This document shows positions 7,882 through 17,658 of a stretch of 64,000 bases of DNA, piece by piece (position 1 is the first letter of the stretch; the number at the start of each line of letters is the position of its first letter). Both the position numbers and the translations under genes were made by a program. The notes beneath the pieces were generated by a model. That model was not told the DNA's origin, did no database searches, and worked only from the letters and a program-made list of their open reading frames with translations. The stretch spans positions 62,001 through 126,000 of the forward strand of contig JBMONO010000041.1 of assembly GCA_049323655.1 (NCBI GenBank), written 5' to 3'. The stretch comes from DB1 sp049323655 (GTDB lineage: Bacteria > Desulfobacterota > Desulfobulbia > Desulfobulbales > SURF-16).

Positions 7882-10383
7882 ATGAACTGGTTCTACAACA
7901 TGACGTTACGGGGAAAGCTGCTGGCAGGATTCATCACGGTGGCGATTATTGCCGGCATCATCGGCGGGGTGGGAATCTACAATATCTGGAAGATAGATAA
8001 CGCTGACACCATGCTCTATGAAAAGATGACGGTTCCCTTGGGCGGACTGGCGCAGATCTCCATCGCCTTCCAGCGGATCCAGGTCAATGGTCGGGATGTC
8101 ATCGCTGCCAGCACCACCGAAGAAAAACAGAAACTTGCCCGCCGCATCATGGAGCTGCGCGATATCATCACCAAAGAGGCTGAACTGTATGAACAGACTA
8201 TTCTTACTGACGAAGGACACAAACTGTTCGACGCGTTTAAGCACACCAGAACCGTCTATGGCCCCTTGCTTGACAGGATTGTGGCTCTGGCCATGGAGGA
8301 CAGAGATGAAGAGGCTACCGCCCTGCAGCAGGGTGAGGCCGGCGTGGCCGCCCGCTCCGAACAGGAGGCGATTGATAAATTGATGGAATCAAAAATCGAG
8401 CAGGCCAGGCTGACTGCTGAACAGAATACCCAAGACGCCAATCGCTCCAGCGCCATCATGACCGCCCTGCTGGTCATGGGGGTTCTTCTTGCTGTTGGTC
8501 TGGGACTGTTGATCGCCCGCATCGTCATGAGGCAGCTTGGCGCCGACCCGAAAGAGGTGGGCGAGATCGCCAATCTGGTGGGCAAGGGTGATCTGAGCCG
8601 GGAAATCAGCCTTGCCGCCGGCGACAGCAGCAGTGTCATGGCGGCGATGAAGAAGATGGTCGAGGCGATCCGCGCCCTGAGCAATGACGCCGCCATGCTG
8701 GCCGAGGCGGCGGTGGCCGGCCAGCTCGCCACCCGGGCCGATGCCGATCGACATCAGGGTGATTACCAGAAGATCGTCATCGGGGTCAACGACACCCTGG
8801 ACGCGGTGATCGGACCGTTGAACGTGGCGGCTGAATACGTGGATCGTATTTCCAAGGGCGATATCCCGCCGGCGATCACCGACAGCTATAACGGCGATTT
8901 TAACGAAATCAAAAATAATTTAAATAATATGGTCAGGATGATGAGTGACCTGCTTCGGCAAACTGATAGTATCATCCGGGCGGCGGCGGACGGTGAACTC
9001 GACAAAAGGGCCGATGTCACCCTGTTTGTCGGCAGCTGGCAGCAATTAGTCAAGGGCATCAACGATATTGTAACCAATATCGTCAACCCGTTGATGGTCA
9101 CTTCCGATTATGTTGACAGGGTATCCAAAGGCGATATGCCGCCAGTCATCACCGATACCTATAAGGGGCAGTATAACCTGATAAAAAATAACCTGAATAT
9201 TCTTATTGAGGCAACAAACAGCATCATTGCCAATGTCCGGCAGGTGTCCCAGGGCAACCTGATGGTGACGCTGAAAAAACGCAGCGCCAACGACGAGCTG
9301 ATGGAGTCCCTGTCCGCCATGGTTGCCAATCTGAAAGAAGTCGCCGCCAGCGCCAAGCAGGTCGCCCAGGGCAACCTGATGGTGGAACTCAAAAAACGCA
9401 GCGACAACGATGAACTGATGGAATCTTTATCCGATATGGTGGCCAGGTTGAAGGAAGTGGTCATGGAGGTGCAGACCGCGGCGGATAACGTGGCGGCCGG
9501 CGCCCAGGAGATGTCGGCCACTGCCCAGAATATGTCACAGGGCGCCACCGAGCAGGCGGCGAGCGCCGAAGAGGTTTCCTCCAGTATGGAGCAGATGGCC
9601 TCGAACATCCGCCAGAACACCGACAACGCCATGCAGACCGAGAAGATCGCGGTGAAAAGCGCCACCGACGCCCGCGAGGGCGGCAAGGCGGTCAGCGAGA
9701 CGGTGACGGCGATGAAGCAGATCGCCACCAAGATCTCGATCATCGAGGAGATCGCCCGCCAGACCAATCTTTTGGCGTTAAACGCCGCCATCGAGGCGGC
9801 CCGGGCCGGTGAGCACGGCAAGGGCTTTGCAGTGGTCGCCTCCGAGGTGCGCAAACTCGCCGAACGGAGTCAATCGGCGGCCGGCGAGATCAGCAAGCTG
9901 TCCACCTCCAGCGTGGCGGTTGCCGAGCAGGCGGGCGAGATGTTGACCAAAATGCTGCCGGACATCCAGCGCACCGCCGAACTGGTCCAGGAGATCAGCG
10001 CGGCCAGCAGGGAGCAGGATGCCGGAGCAGAACAGATCAACAAGGCGATCCAGCAGCTCGACCAAGTTATTCAGCAGAACGCCGGGGCGTCGGAGGAGAT
10101 GGCCTCGACCACCGAGGAGCTGTCGAGCCAGGCAGAGCAGTTGAAAGGAACCATCGCCTTCTTTACCCTGGAGACAGCAGGTCGGCGGCAGCGTTCCACT
10201 GCCGCTCACCATGATAAAATTGCCCGACCGCAACCGGCCCTGCTTCATCATGCCGCCGCCCCGGCCGGCGGTCATGCTGTCGCCCGTCCGGGCAAGAAGG
10301 ATGACGCCATTCATCTCGAGCTGACGGCCGCCAACGCGAAAACCGGAGTTGATCAGCTTGATGAGGAATTTGAGAATTATTAA
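7882..10383 (+). CDS. Methyl-accepting chemotaxis protein with repeated HAMP units
   Basis: The predicted protein has 833 residues. TM1 (about 14-34), a periplasmic four-helix-like sensor domain, and TM2 (about 193-213) are followed by a run of HAMP-like units. Two near-identical pairs are visible: YVDRISKGDIPPAITD/YVDRVSKGDMPPVITD, and QGNLMVTLKKRSANDELMES/QGNLMVELKKRSDNDELMES. The cytoplasmic signalling hairpin carries EEIARQTNLLALNAAIEAA at the tip that binds CheA and CheW. A C-terminal tail of about 60 residues is rich in His, Ala and Lys. The start at 7882 has AGGAGAAAAGC upstream. It sits between the cheR-like and cheW genes, so all three likely act in one chemosensory array. Confidence 0.93.
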   Translation: MNWFYNMTLRGKLLAGFITVAIIAGIIGGVGIYNIWKIDNADTMLYEKMTVPLGGLAQISIAFQRIQVNGRDVIAASTTEEKQKLARRIMELRDIITKEAELYEQTILTDEGHKLFDAFKHTRTVYGPLLDRIVALAMEDRDEEATALQQGEAGVAARSEQEAIDKLMESKIEQARLTAEQNTQDANRSSAIMTALLVMGVLLAVGLGLLIARIVMRQLGADPKEVGEIANLVGKGDLSREISLAAGDSSSVMAAMKKMVEAIRALSNDAAMLAEAAVAGQLATRADADRHQGDYQKIVIGVNDTLDAVIGPLNVAAEYVDRISKGDIPPAITDSYNGDFNEIKNNLNNMVRMMSDLLRQTDSIIRAAADGELDKRADVTLFVGSWQQLVKGINDIVTNIVNPLMVTSDYVDRVSKGDMPPVITDTYKGQYNLIKNNLNILIEATNSIIANVRQVSQGNLMVTLKKRSANDELMESLSAMVANLKEVAASAKQVAQGNLMVELKKRSDNDELMESLSDMVARLKEVVMEVQTAADNVAAGAQEMSATAQNMSQGATEQAASAEEVSSSMEQMASNIRQNTDNAMQTEKIAVKSATDAREGGKAVSETVTAMKQIATKISIIEEIARQTNLLALNAAIEAARAGEHGKGFAVVASEVRKLAERSQSAAGEISKLSTSSVAVAEQAGEMLTKMLPDIQRTAELVQEISAASREQDAGAEQINKAIQQLDQVIQQNAGASEEMASTTEELSSQAEQLKGTIAFFTLETAGRRQRSTAAHHDKIARPQPALLHHAAAPAGGHAVARPGKKDDAIHLELTAANAKTGVDQLDEEFENY

Positions 10384-10444
10384 CAGCAACGGATAGTAAT
10401 GAATTGGTTGTCGTCGGTCTTGTGAACCACTGGTGATTCGTCAT

Positions 10445-10466
10445 GGGCGGCAAGGGATTGCCGCCC
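10445..10466. repeat. GC-rich stem-loop between chemoreceptor and cheW
   Basis: GGGCGGCAA and TTGCCGCCC form a perfect 9-bp stem with loop GGGA, midway in the 146-bp gap between the receptor stop and cheW start. No T-run follows. It may set relative mRNA levels (processing or partial termination) between receptor and coupling protein. Confidence 0.45.
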
Positions 10467-10529
10467 GGCCGTTGTAACCGATCAACGGCTCAGGCGCCTC
10501 CGTCTTTCAGCGACAAGGAGATAATCCAA

Positions 10530-11057
10530 ATGAGTGTAGCGACAATTACACAAACCGTGCAGTATCTCACCTTCAAACTGGCTGAGGAGGTTTTCGCCCT
10601 CGATGTGGCCAAGGTGCGGGAGATTCTTGAATTGACCACCATCACCAAGGTGCCGCAGACGCCGGCCTTCATGCGCGGGGTCATCAATCTGCGGGGCAGG
10701 GTGGTGCCGGTCATTGATCTGCGACTCACCTTCGGCATGAGCCGTACCGAGCAGACGGTGGACACCTGTATCATCGTGGTCGAGGTCGATGTCGGCGGTG
10801 AGATGATCGTCCTCGGCGTGCTGGCCGATTCGGTGCAGGAGGTGGTGGAGATGGAACCGGAACAGATCGAACCGGCCCCCCACATCGGCACCAGGCTCAA
10901 CACCGAATTCATCAGAGGCATGGGCAAATTGAATAACGATTTTGTCATGATTCTTGATATTGACAGGGTTTTTTCCTCGGCTGATCTGTTGGCCCTGACC
11001 GGTGGGGTGGTCGAGGGGCAACAGCAGGATGTGCAGGTGGAGGCATCTGCGGCGTGA
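10530..11057 (+). CDS. cheW: Chemotaxis coupling protein CheW
   Basis: The predicted 175-residue protein is a single CheW/SH3-like domain: YLTFKLAEEVFALDVAKVREI at the N-terminus, the conserved VPQTPAFMRGVINLRGRVVPVIDLR core (about 45-70) and DSVQEVVEMEPEQIEPAP. It links receptors to the CheA kinase in the cytoplasm; no cheA is in the window. The start at 10530 is preceded by AAGGAG; an in-frame upstream extension to 10443 has no site and lies over the stem-loop. It is downstream of the receptor gene in the same orientation. Confidence 0.94.
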   Translation: MSVATITQTVQYLTFKLAEEVFALDVAKVREILELTTITKVPQTPAFMRGVINLRGRVVPVIDLRLTFGMSRTEQTVDTCIIVVEVDVGGEMIVLGVLADSVQEVVEMEPEQIEPAPHIGTRLNTEFIRGMGKLNNDFVMILDIDRVFSSADLLALTGGVVEGQQQDVQVEASAA

Positions 11058-11204
11058 ATGATTTAGGCATCAAATGGTGCTGTTTAAGCGACTGCGCCGC
11101 GAGAAAAAGGTTTTGGTCAACGCCGGAAAAAGTATAGGATGAATAGGGGAGAATGGTGAACGGATCCGTTTTGCTTTTTTATCTGAACAGGCGGAGAATA
11201 TACG

Positions 11205-13304
11205 ATGTTCCAACACGACGCCCTGCAGGACCTGATTGACCTCCCCAAATTTCAGAATCTGTTGGACAGTCTTTATGCAGTGGTCGGTATTACCACGGCT
11301 GTCATTGATCTGACCGGCAATATTCTGATAATCTCCGGATGGCAGGATATTTGCGTTGGGTTTCATCGGGTCCACCCCCTTAGTCAGGAACAATGTCGGG
11401 AAAGTGACAGGACAATCACTCGCGGGTTGTCATGCGCATCCGGTCATGTCCAGATCACCTGTCCCCGTGGCCTGACTGACGTGGCCATTCCCCTGGTCAT
11501 CGAAGGCGTTCACCTTGCCAATGTCTTTACCGGCCAGTTTTTCCTTGCCCCGCCTGACCGCGACCATTTCCGGCAACAGGCAGAGGCGTTCGGTTTCGAT
11601 GAAGAGACCTACCTCGCCGCCCTGGATCGGGTGCCGGTTATCAGTCAGGAGAAACTCGATCACTACCTTGTCCTGCTTGCCAATCTGGTCGAATTCATGG
11701 CCATGCAGGGATTGCAACACCTGCGCAGTCTCCGAGCCCAGGAGGAACTGCGGGAACGGGAAACCCAGTACCGCAATCTCGCCAATGCCGGTTCGGCTTT
11801 GATCTGGACATCGGGAGTGAATAAACTATGCAATTTTTTCAACCAGCCCTGGCTTGAGTTCACCGGCAGGAGCATGGAACAGGAAGTGGGCAACGGCTGG
11901 GTGCAGGGGGTCCATCCCGACGATCTGGAGCGTTGCCTGAAAACCTATACCACCGCCTTTGACAGGAGAGAACCTTTTGACATGGAATACCGACTCCGGC
12001 ACCACAGCGGCGACTATCGCTGGATTCAGGATGTCGGTACCCCTAATTTCAACTGTAAAGGCGAATTTGTCGGCTATATCGGCTACTGTTTTGACATTAC
12101 CGCACGCAAGAGGGAGGAAGAGGAAAACGCACAGCTGCAGGCCCGGCTCAACCAGGCCCAGAAGATGGAGGCCATCGGCGTGCTGGCCGGTGGTATTGCC
12201 CATGACTTCAACAACATTCTCGGCCCCATCATCGGCTATGCTGAGATTGCCAGGGAGGACGCGGCTCCTGATTCCCAGCTTGTTCATGATCTTGATCGGG
12301 TGCTGGCATCGGCCCATCGCGCCAAGGATCTGGTCAGACATATTCTCGCCTTCAGCCGGCAATCCGGGGAGGAGCGCATACCCCTCAAAATTCAACCGCT
12401 GCTGAAGGAATCACTGAAGATGCTGCGGGCAACGATTCCGGCCACCATTACGCTCAAGAAGGATATTTCTCCCCGCTGCGGAGTCGTGCTGGCCGATCCG
12501 AGTCAAGTCAATCAGATCATCATGAACCTCTGCACCAATGCCTTTCATGCCATGGAGATGACAGGCGGCGTCCTTTCCGTGAGCCTGAAAGAGAAAGTCG
12601 TTGATGCTCATGCCCCGGACGCGGGCGCGCTTGTGCCGGGAGACTATGTCGAACTGACCGTCAGTGATACCGGCAATGGCATTGGACCGGATATTCTCGA
12701 CCAGATATTTGATCCTTATTTTACCACCAAGGAGATCGGCAAGGGGACGGGATTGGGTTTGGCCATTGTCAGTGGCATCATCAAAAGTTATGGTGGCGCT
12801 GTAACCGTTGAGAGCGTTCTTGGTCAGGGCGCCACCTTTCGGGTTTATTTCCCGGTGATCCATGAGGAAGCGGGAAAACATGACGACCAACCTGTGGTGA
12901 TATCGGGTGGCAGGGAACAGATTCTCTTTGTCGATGATGAAGAGATTCTGGCGAAAATGAGCAGGAAAATGCTGGAGCGGATGGGCTATGCGGTCACTGT
13001 CCATACCAGCGGCAGCGAGGCCCTGGCTGTCTTCAAGAACGATCCCGACCGTTTTGATCTGGTGATTACCGACCAGACCATGCCCGGCATGACGGGCATC
13101 GAACTGGCCAGGCAGATCCTTGCGGTCAGGCCGGCCTTGCCGATCATCCTCTGCACCGGTTTCAGTTCCGTTGTCGATGAGGAGGCGGCCAGGGGCGCCG
13201 GGATCAGGGAGTTCGCCCTGAAACCGCTTTCCCGGGAAATGATCGGCCAATTGATCCGAAAAATATGTGATACCACCATTGACGGGGGCATTCGGCAACA
13301 GTGA
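11205..13304 (+). CDS. PocR-domain hybrid sensor histidine kinase
   Basis: The predicted protein has 699 residues and no membrane segment. Order: PocR-type ligand-binding domain (about 5-170; LQDLIDLPKFQNLLDSL start, CPRGLTDVAIPLVIEG, GQFFL); PAS/PAC domain (about 180-305); HisKA with phospho-acceptor His in GGIAHDFNNILGPIIGYAEI (about 330); HATPase with N-box NLCTNAFHAM and G-boxes DTGNGIGPDI and GTGLGLAIV; C-terminal receiver with VDDEE and phospho-acceptor Asp in LVITDQTMPG. PocR domains are known as small-molecule sensors. The partner output protein is not evident. It starts 147 bp after cheW, so a link with the chemosensory genes is possible but not shown. Confidence 0.9.
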   Translation: MFQHDALQDLIDLPKFQNLLDSLYAVVGITTAVIDLTGNILIISGWQDICVGFHRVHPLSQEQCRESDRTITRGLSCASGHVQITCPRGLTDVAIPLVIEGVHLANVFTGQFFLAPPDRDHFRQQAEAFGFDEETYLAALDRVPVISQEKLDHYLVLLANLVEFMAMQGLQHLRSLRAQEELRERETQYRNLANAGSALIWTSGVNKLCNFFNQPWLEFTGRSMEQEVGNGWVQGVHPDDLERCLKTYTTAFDRREPFDMEYRLRHHSGDYRWIQDVGTPNFNCKGEFVGYIGYCFDITARKREEEENAQLQARLNQAQKMEAIGVLAGGIAHDFNNILGPIIGYAEIAREDAAPDSQLVHDLDRVLASAHRAKDLVRHILAFSRQSGEERIPLKIQPLLKESLKMLRATIPATITLKKDISPRCGVVLADPSQVNQIIMNLCTNAFHAMEMTGGVLSVSLKEKVVDAHAPDAGALVPGDYVELTVSDTGNGIGPDILDQIFDPYFTTKEIGKGTGLGLAIVSGIIKSYGGAVTVESVLGQGATFRVYFPVIHEEAGKHDDQPVVISGGREQILFVDDEEILAKMSRKMLERMGYAVTVHTSGSEALAVFKNDPDRFDLVITDQTMPGMTGIELARQILAVRPALPIILCTGFSSVVDEEAARGAGIREFALKPLSREMIGQLIRKICDTTIDGGIRQQ

Positions 13305-13440
13305 ATACTCCGGAATCTTCAGGTGATAACGTGCTCGCTGAATTGCATTCCTTTGCTGTCAATCATATAATGAGACAGCAGTGATCTGAGAGGAAAACGA
13401 CCGATGGGGCCGGAGCAAAACAGGGGGCGGACGGAAACGC

Positions 13441-13881
13441 ATGGAGAACTTACTGTCTTTTCTGAAGAAATATGAAAAATGGATGATTCAGGTGTTGATG
13501 GTGATGATGGCGATTGTCCTCGGATTTGCCACCATCGATCTTGGCTGGCTCATCATCAAGGATATTGTCGCTCCTCCGTTTCTTCTGCTCAGCGTCGATC
13601 AATTGCTCGATATTTTCGGCCTCTTCATGCTGGTGCTGATCGGCATCGAGTTGCTGGAAACCATCATGAAAACCTACACATCCCCGGGTCAGGCCCATTA
13701 CGAGGTGGTGTTGTCCGTGGCCATTATCGCCATCAGCCGCAAGGTTATCATCCTTGATGTCAAGGAGATCGGCGGGCAAGGTCTGATCGGCATTGCCGCA
13801 ATTGTCCTTGCCCTGACCGGCGGTTATTTTCTGATGAAAAGAAGTCATTTTCCGGCAAAAGAGAAAGAAGAAGGCCGGTGA
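13441..13881 (+). CDS. PsiE-family membrane protein
   Basis: The predicted 146-residue inner-membrane protein has four hydrophobic segments (about 15-40, 50-75, 90-105, 115-135) and the PsiE-family pattern: N-terminal EKWMIQVLMVMMAIVLG, then IELLETIMKTY and the re-entrant region SVAIIAISRKVIILD. PsiE is named for phosphate-starvation induction in E. coli; the biochemical function is not known. It is convergent with the next gene, with only 24 bp between stops. Confidence 0.8.
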   Translation: MENLLSFLKKYEKWMIQVLMVMMAIVLGFATIDLGWLIIKDIVAPPFLLLSVDQLLDIFGLFMLVLIGIELLETIMKTYTSPGQAHYEVVLSVAIIAISRKVIILDVKEIGGQGLIGIAAIVLALTGGYFLMKRSHFPAKEKEEGR

Positions 13882-13905
13882 AGCCCAAGAGGGCCGAGAA
13901 CAGCG

Positions 13906-15495
13906 TCACGAATTTGTTGAATCCGACGGTTTCGGCCCAATGCCCAGGGCAGATGACACAAAGATATTGCCCTCCGTGTTGTCGGTTTTCCGGAGGTGCC
14001 GTTCGAGACCTGCGTGGCGGATGATCAATTGAGAGAATTTTCCTGCCAGGCGGCGGAGGTCGCTATCGGAAAGGCGGTCGGTATCGGTCATGCGGACCGT
14101 GATGGTGCGGCCGGCGTTGTCCAGCGGTTGCCAGCGGCAAAAGAAACGGTCGTTGATTGCTCCGGCAAAACAGATGACGGTGCGCGTCTGGCGGGCCGTG
14201 GCCAGGTGCTGGCAGCAGGAGTCATAGCCGAAAAAGATATCCGCCTGATCGATCAGGGCGGAAAGCATGCCGATCCCGCCCTGGACACAGATCAGACCTT
14301 TCGCGAAAACCGGGTGCATTCGGGTGAGATCCTTTTCCGAAAGTCGGGCCGTGACGAGGCCGCGACTTTCCATAGCCGCCATCAGGCGAGCCGCCCGTTC
14401 CCTCTCCTCCGGATGGCAACCGCTGTCAAGGATGACAAGTGTCTTGTCATGGTGCAACAAGAGGGAGAGCAATTCTTCCTCGAAGGGGTCGGGTAACCGT
14501 TTGCCGGCGTCGTTGCCCACCCCGAGGTTAATGACGATTTTTGCCGTGTCATCGGGAAATGCAGCGAGAAAAGTACGAACGGCCTGCTGGTGGACCGGCC
14601 GGATAGCGATGGACGGCGGGATCTGGCGCATTTCGTTCAACAGATCATTGAGCCAGTCGTTGGCCAACCTGCTCAGGCGGTGCGAACTGTCCTGGGCAAA
14701 TTCCCGCGAGGGGAAATAGCAGTACCAGAGGTCGTCGACAAAGGGTAGCAGACCGAGCTGGCTCAGTCTGCTGTCCGGATCAACAAGCAGGGTTCTGCCG
14801 GCGGCAAGTCCTTGTCGCTCCTTTTCCAGCAGATGGTAAAGCGAGGTGAAATAAACCAGTCGGCCGACCAGACCGCCGTCCCGCTGGTAGTGGACCTTGG
14901 TCCAGTGGACATTGGGGAGGCCGGCAAAGAGTTCCGCCAGGTGCTGCGGGCCGAAGACAATCAGTTCCGCCGCTGGGAAACTGCGGCGCAGGCGGTTGAT
15001 GAGAATGGAAGTGATGGCGACATCGGCGCCGACGGTGACCCGGGAGAGGATGAGGATTTTGCGGATCGCGTTTCGCAGAGCGGGAGGGAGGGGCCGTTGC
15101 TGTTTGACCAGACGGTAGCGGGCAAGGAGCTGTTCTTCGTCGTGAAAGCCGAGGCGGAGCAGCAGTTCATGTACCGCCTTTCCTTCGCTTCGTTGCCGGA
15201 GAATGGTCAGCATGCGCGCCAGCACCCGGCTGGTCAGTTCGGCGCCGCTGGCGCTGAAATCGTCGCAGAGCGGTTCAATGATGTTTTTGTAGATGCTGAC
15301 CACCGCAGCCCGCCGCAGCGGACCGTTTTCCCCGGTGAGGGCGGTGGCGCAGAGACGTTCGATAAGGGAAAAATCAGGCGGCTGGCCGGTGGCTGCGGCC
15401 TCCATGAAAAAACGGCTTGCCTCTTCAATGGCTGATTCATCTGCCAGGGAAAAAAGGGCATCCTGGAAGCTCTGTCGTGCTGGGGCTCTGTCCAT
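13906..15495 (-). CDS. GT9-like (heptosyltransferase-fold) protein with helical N-terminal extension
   Basis: The predicted protein has 529 residues. The first 135 or so are helical and acidic with no recognised domain. Residues about 145-500 resemble the GT-B fold of family 9 glycosyltransferases: KILILSRVTVGADVAITS in place of the N-terminal nucleotide-side motif, and IVINLGVGNDAGKRLPDPF, LVILDSGCHPEE and DIFFGYDSCCQHLATA in the C-terminal half. In true heptosyltransferases the last motif reads like VGNDTGPMHLA; here the donor-site residues differ, so the sugar donor is uncertain. Its own promoter is probable (15549-15577). Confidence 0.6.
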   Translation of the reverse strand: MDRAPARQSFQDALFSLADESAIEEASRFFMEAAATGQPPDFSLIERLCATALTGENGPLRRAAVVSIYKNIIEPLCDDFSASGAELTSRVLARMLTILRQRSEGKAVHELLLRLGFHDEEQLLARYRLVKQQRPLPPALRNAIRKILILSRVTVGADVAITSILINRLRRSFPAAELIVFGPQHLAELFAGLPNVHWTKVHYQRDGGLVGRLVYFTSLYHLLEKERQGLAAGRTLLVDPDSRLSQLGLLPFVDDLWYCYFPSREFAQDSSHRLSRLANDWLNDLLNEMRQIPPSIAIRPVHQQAVRTFLAAFPDDTAKIVINLGVGNDAGKRLPDPFEEELLSLLLHHDKTLVILDSGCHPEERERAARLMAAMESRGLVTARLSEKDLTRMHPVFAKGLICVQGGIGMLSALIDQADIFFGYDSCCQHLATARQTRTVICFAGAINDRFFCRWQPLDNAGRTITVRMTDTDRLSDSDLRRLAGKFSQLIIRHAGLERHLRKTDNTEGNIFVSSALGIGPKPSDSTNS

Positions 15496-15548
15496 ATCCT
15501 TGTGGTCGTAAGAGAGGATGCAAAAGAAAAAAGTCGTTTGAAAATACC

Positions 15549-15577
15549 ACTATAGACGGCGCATTCGGTGTGGGCAA
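15549..15577 (-). promoter_or_regulatory. Candidate promoter for the GT9-like gene
   Basis: On the minus strand, TTGCCC (15577-15572) and TATAGT (15554-15549) are separated by 17 bp, about 50 bp upstream of the ATG at 15495. Confidence 0.5.
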
Positions 15578-15631
15578 ATAAATTGTGACGCCATTGCGGA
15601 AAACTGCCTGGAGGGGGGAAGTGATGAACGG

Positions 15632-16099
15632 TTACCCACGCCGTGGTCCGGGATGATAAAGAAAACACGGTCGGCGCGCCCTGCCGTGTTCCCGGGGAAA
15701 AAAGAAGAGAGGCAGGCCGATCAGCAGGTTGCGGAGGATGGAGAGGTAGACCGGGCTTGCGTTGCCGGTGCCGAAACAGCCGCAGTCAACCGGCAGCAGC
15801 AGGTAGCCCTCCGACAGATAAAGAAGAAGAAGGGTAAAAAGGAGATAGAGTGCGCCCATGATCCGGGCAAGCAATCCTGCTCTGATGCCGGAGAGGGCGA
15901 AAAGGCCGAGGCCCACTTCCAGCGGCGGATACCAGCGGGCGATGAGGATTATCTGGTCAAGGTTGAGAAGGCCCTTTTCCAGCAATGTTTCGAGGAGATC
16001 GCCGACCCCCGGGGACGATATTTTGATGGCGCCGGCAATGACCAGTAAAGTGGCGGCCAGATAATAATCGGTGATGATCAGCGGACCGAGAACCTTCAT
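15632..16099 (-). CDS. MauE/DoxX-like membrane protein
   Basis: The predicted 155-residue protein has four membrane segments (about 9-27, 48-68, 75-96, 115-133) and the DCGCFG motif (about 105-110) seen in MauE-type proteins, where the paired cysteines are thought to handle thiol-disulfide exchange or reductant transfer across the membrane. Its ATG overlaps the stop of the chemoreceptor gene by one base (TGATG), so it is translated from the same mRNA. The C-terminal basic tail (about 20 residues) is variable in the family. Confidence 0.72.
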   Translation of the reverse strand: MKVLGPLIITDYYLAATLLVIAGAIKISSPGVGDLLETLLEKGLLNLDQIILIARWYPPLEVGLGLFALSGIRAGLLARIMGALYLLFTLLLLYLSEGYLLLPVDCGCFGTGNASPVYLSILRNLLIGLPLFFFPREHGRARRPCFLYHPGPRRG

Positions 16100-17535
16100 C
16101 AGGCATCCGTCGTCGTTTTGCCGGTGTCGTTTCCCTCCCAGAAGCGCATCAGGGTGCGCATCATGTGATGCAGGCGCTCCACCTGCTCCTTGACATCCTG
16201 AACGGTGGCCGATGCCTCCTGCGACATGGCGGCCTGTGATTGCACCATATCGTTGATGGATGCGACCGAAGCGCGGATTTTTCCCTCTGTTGCCGATTGC
16301 CGTTTGTCGGTTTCCATAATTTTTGTCATCTGGACCACCACGGCATCGGCGGCATTGCTGACCTCGGCAAAGGACGTTTTCAGGGTGTCGACCATGGCGA
16401 CCCCGGTCGTCACTTTTGTGTCAAGGCGCTTGATGATCGCGGCGACCATGCTCGATGTTTCGGCGGTCCGGGTGGCAAGGTTGCGCACCTCGGCAGCCAC
16501 CACGGCAAAGCCGGCGCCGGCCTCGCCGGCCCGGGCCGCCTCAACCGCGGCATTCAAGGCAAGAAGATTGGTCTGAAAGGCGATTTCCTCGATGTCTTTG
16601 ACCAGCGCCGAGATCTCTTTGTCCGCGTCCACCACCTCCCGCATGGCACCCACCACATCCTTGATGGAGCCGCTGGAGCGGGTGGCGGTCCGTTGCAGGT
16701 CGTTTGCCGCACTTTCCGCCGTTCGGGCTGCTTCGAGATTTTCTTCAGCCTGGGTCGTCATCTGCGTCATGGTCGAGGAGATGCTGTCGAGCGCCGCTGA
16801 TGATGAGCTTGTCTCGGTGGCGAGCTGAATCGACATGGCGTTGATGTTGTCAATGGCATCCATCAGTCCCTGGGTGGCGTTGGTCGATTCCTGACCCAGC
16901 CAGTCAAGCTGGCGGGAGACGCGTGCAATCATGGAGAAGATGATGGCGCCGATGATGGTCAGGAGGACGATGGAGCCGAGCAGGATGGTGTTGAGCCGGC
17001 GGCTGACATCAAGCACATGGCCCATGGCGCTGTTGTGGCTGGCCGAGCTTTTTTCGGTGATGGCGGCAAGAGCCTTGCGGAGAATGTCGTTTTCCTTGTC
17101 AAAGGCCGCGGTCCATGCCGTCTCCTCAGCGTATTCCTGGTTGACACTGGCCTCCACCATGTTGAGGCCGGCCGCAAAGGAACTCAGGTAGGTTTTTTCG
17201 GCCGCGGCGATCTGTTTTGCCGCCTCATCATCGGTCTGATTGAGTCTGGCAAGCTCGGTGAATTGCTCGATGATTTTTTTGTTGATCGTCTCGATGGCGG
17301 CTTGTTCGCTTTTGGTGCCGGCGGCGCGGGAGACGTTGAATTTCTCGATGATATGGGTGACCTGCCCTTTGATCTCGATGGCGATTTTGGTCTCCGGATA
17401 GACCTGCCGGGTCACTTTGTCCACCGCTCTGGTAAACTGTTTGCTTGCCATCATGGCATAGACGATGATGGTGCCGGAGACGACGAAGAGCAGGAGAAAA
17501 AAGAGATAGAGTTTGCGTTTGCCGCCAAATTTCAT
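16099..17535 (-). CDS. Methyl-accepting chemotaxis protein
   Basis: The predicted protein has 478 residues. TM1 (about 8-30), a periplasmic four-helix sensor of about 140 residues, TM2 (about 175-197) and no obvious HAMP are followed by the signalling domain with tip EEIAFQTNLLALNAAVEAA. Start choice: GGAG precedes ATG 17535 (MKFGGKRK) by 6 nt. A longer frame to 17604 would run through the terminator of the upstream rhodanese gene, which rules it out. It is coupled by a 1-bp overlap to the MauE-like gene, an unusual pairing that suggests redox-related sensing. Confidence 0.9.
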   Translation of the reverse strand: MKFGGKRKLYLFFLLLFVVSGTIIVYAMMASKQFTRAVDKVTRQVYPETKIAIEIKGQVTHIIEKFNVSRAAGTKSEQAAIETINKKIIEQFTELARLNQTDDEAAKQIAAAEKTYLSSFAAGLNMVEASVNQEYAEETAWTAAFDKENDILRKALAAITEKSSASHNSAMGHVLDVSRRLNTILLGSIVLLTIIGAIIFSMIARVSRQLDWLGQESTNATQGLMDAIDNINAMSIQLATETSSSSAALDSISSTMTQMTTQAEENLEAARTAESAANDLQRTATRSSGSIKDVVGAMREVVDADKEISALVKDIEEIAFQTNLLALNAAVEAARAGEAGAGFAVVAAEVRNLATRTAETSSMVAAIIKRLDTKVTTGVAMVDTLKTSFAEVSNAADAVVVQMTKIMETDKRQSATEGKIRASVASINDMVQSQAAMSQEASATVQDVKEQVERLHHMMRTLMRFWEGNDTGKTTTDA

Positions 17536-17575
17536 GAACATCTCCGCCAACGTCCGGTTGCCGGACGTTGCGTTG

Positions 17576-17615
17576 TAAAAAAGCAGAGGAGATGAGATCG
17601 GCATCTCCTCTGCTT
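17576..17615 (-). terminator. Intrinsic terminator of the rhodanese gene
   Basis: On the minus strand, AAGCAGAGGAGATG (17615-17602) pairs perfectly with CATCTCCTCTGCTT (17594-17581) across a 7-nt loop, and the second arm runs into six Ts. It lies between the rhodanese stop (17659) and the chemoreceptor start (17535). Confidence 0.92.
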
Positions 17616-17658
17616 ATCGGGCTGGTCGGAAGCAGGAATTTCTCTGTCGCAACCGGTT

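Noticed and set aside
17536..17604. Longer N-terminus for the chemoreceptor at 16099-17535
   Set aside because: The added codons run through the perfect terminator hairpin of the upstream gene, and a good ribosome site lies at the later ATG.
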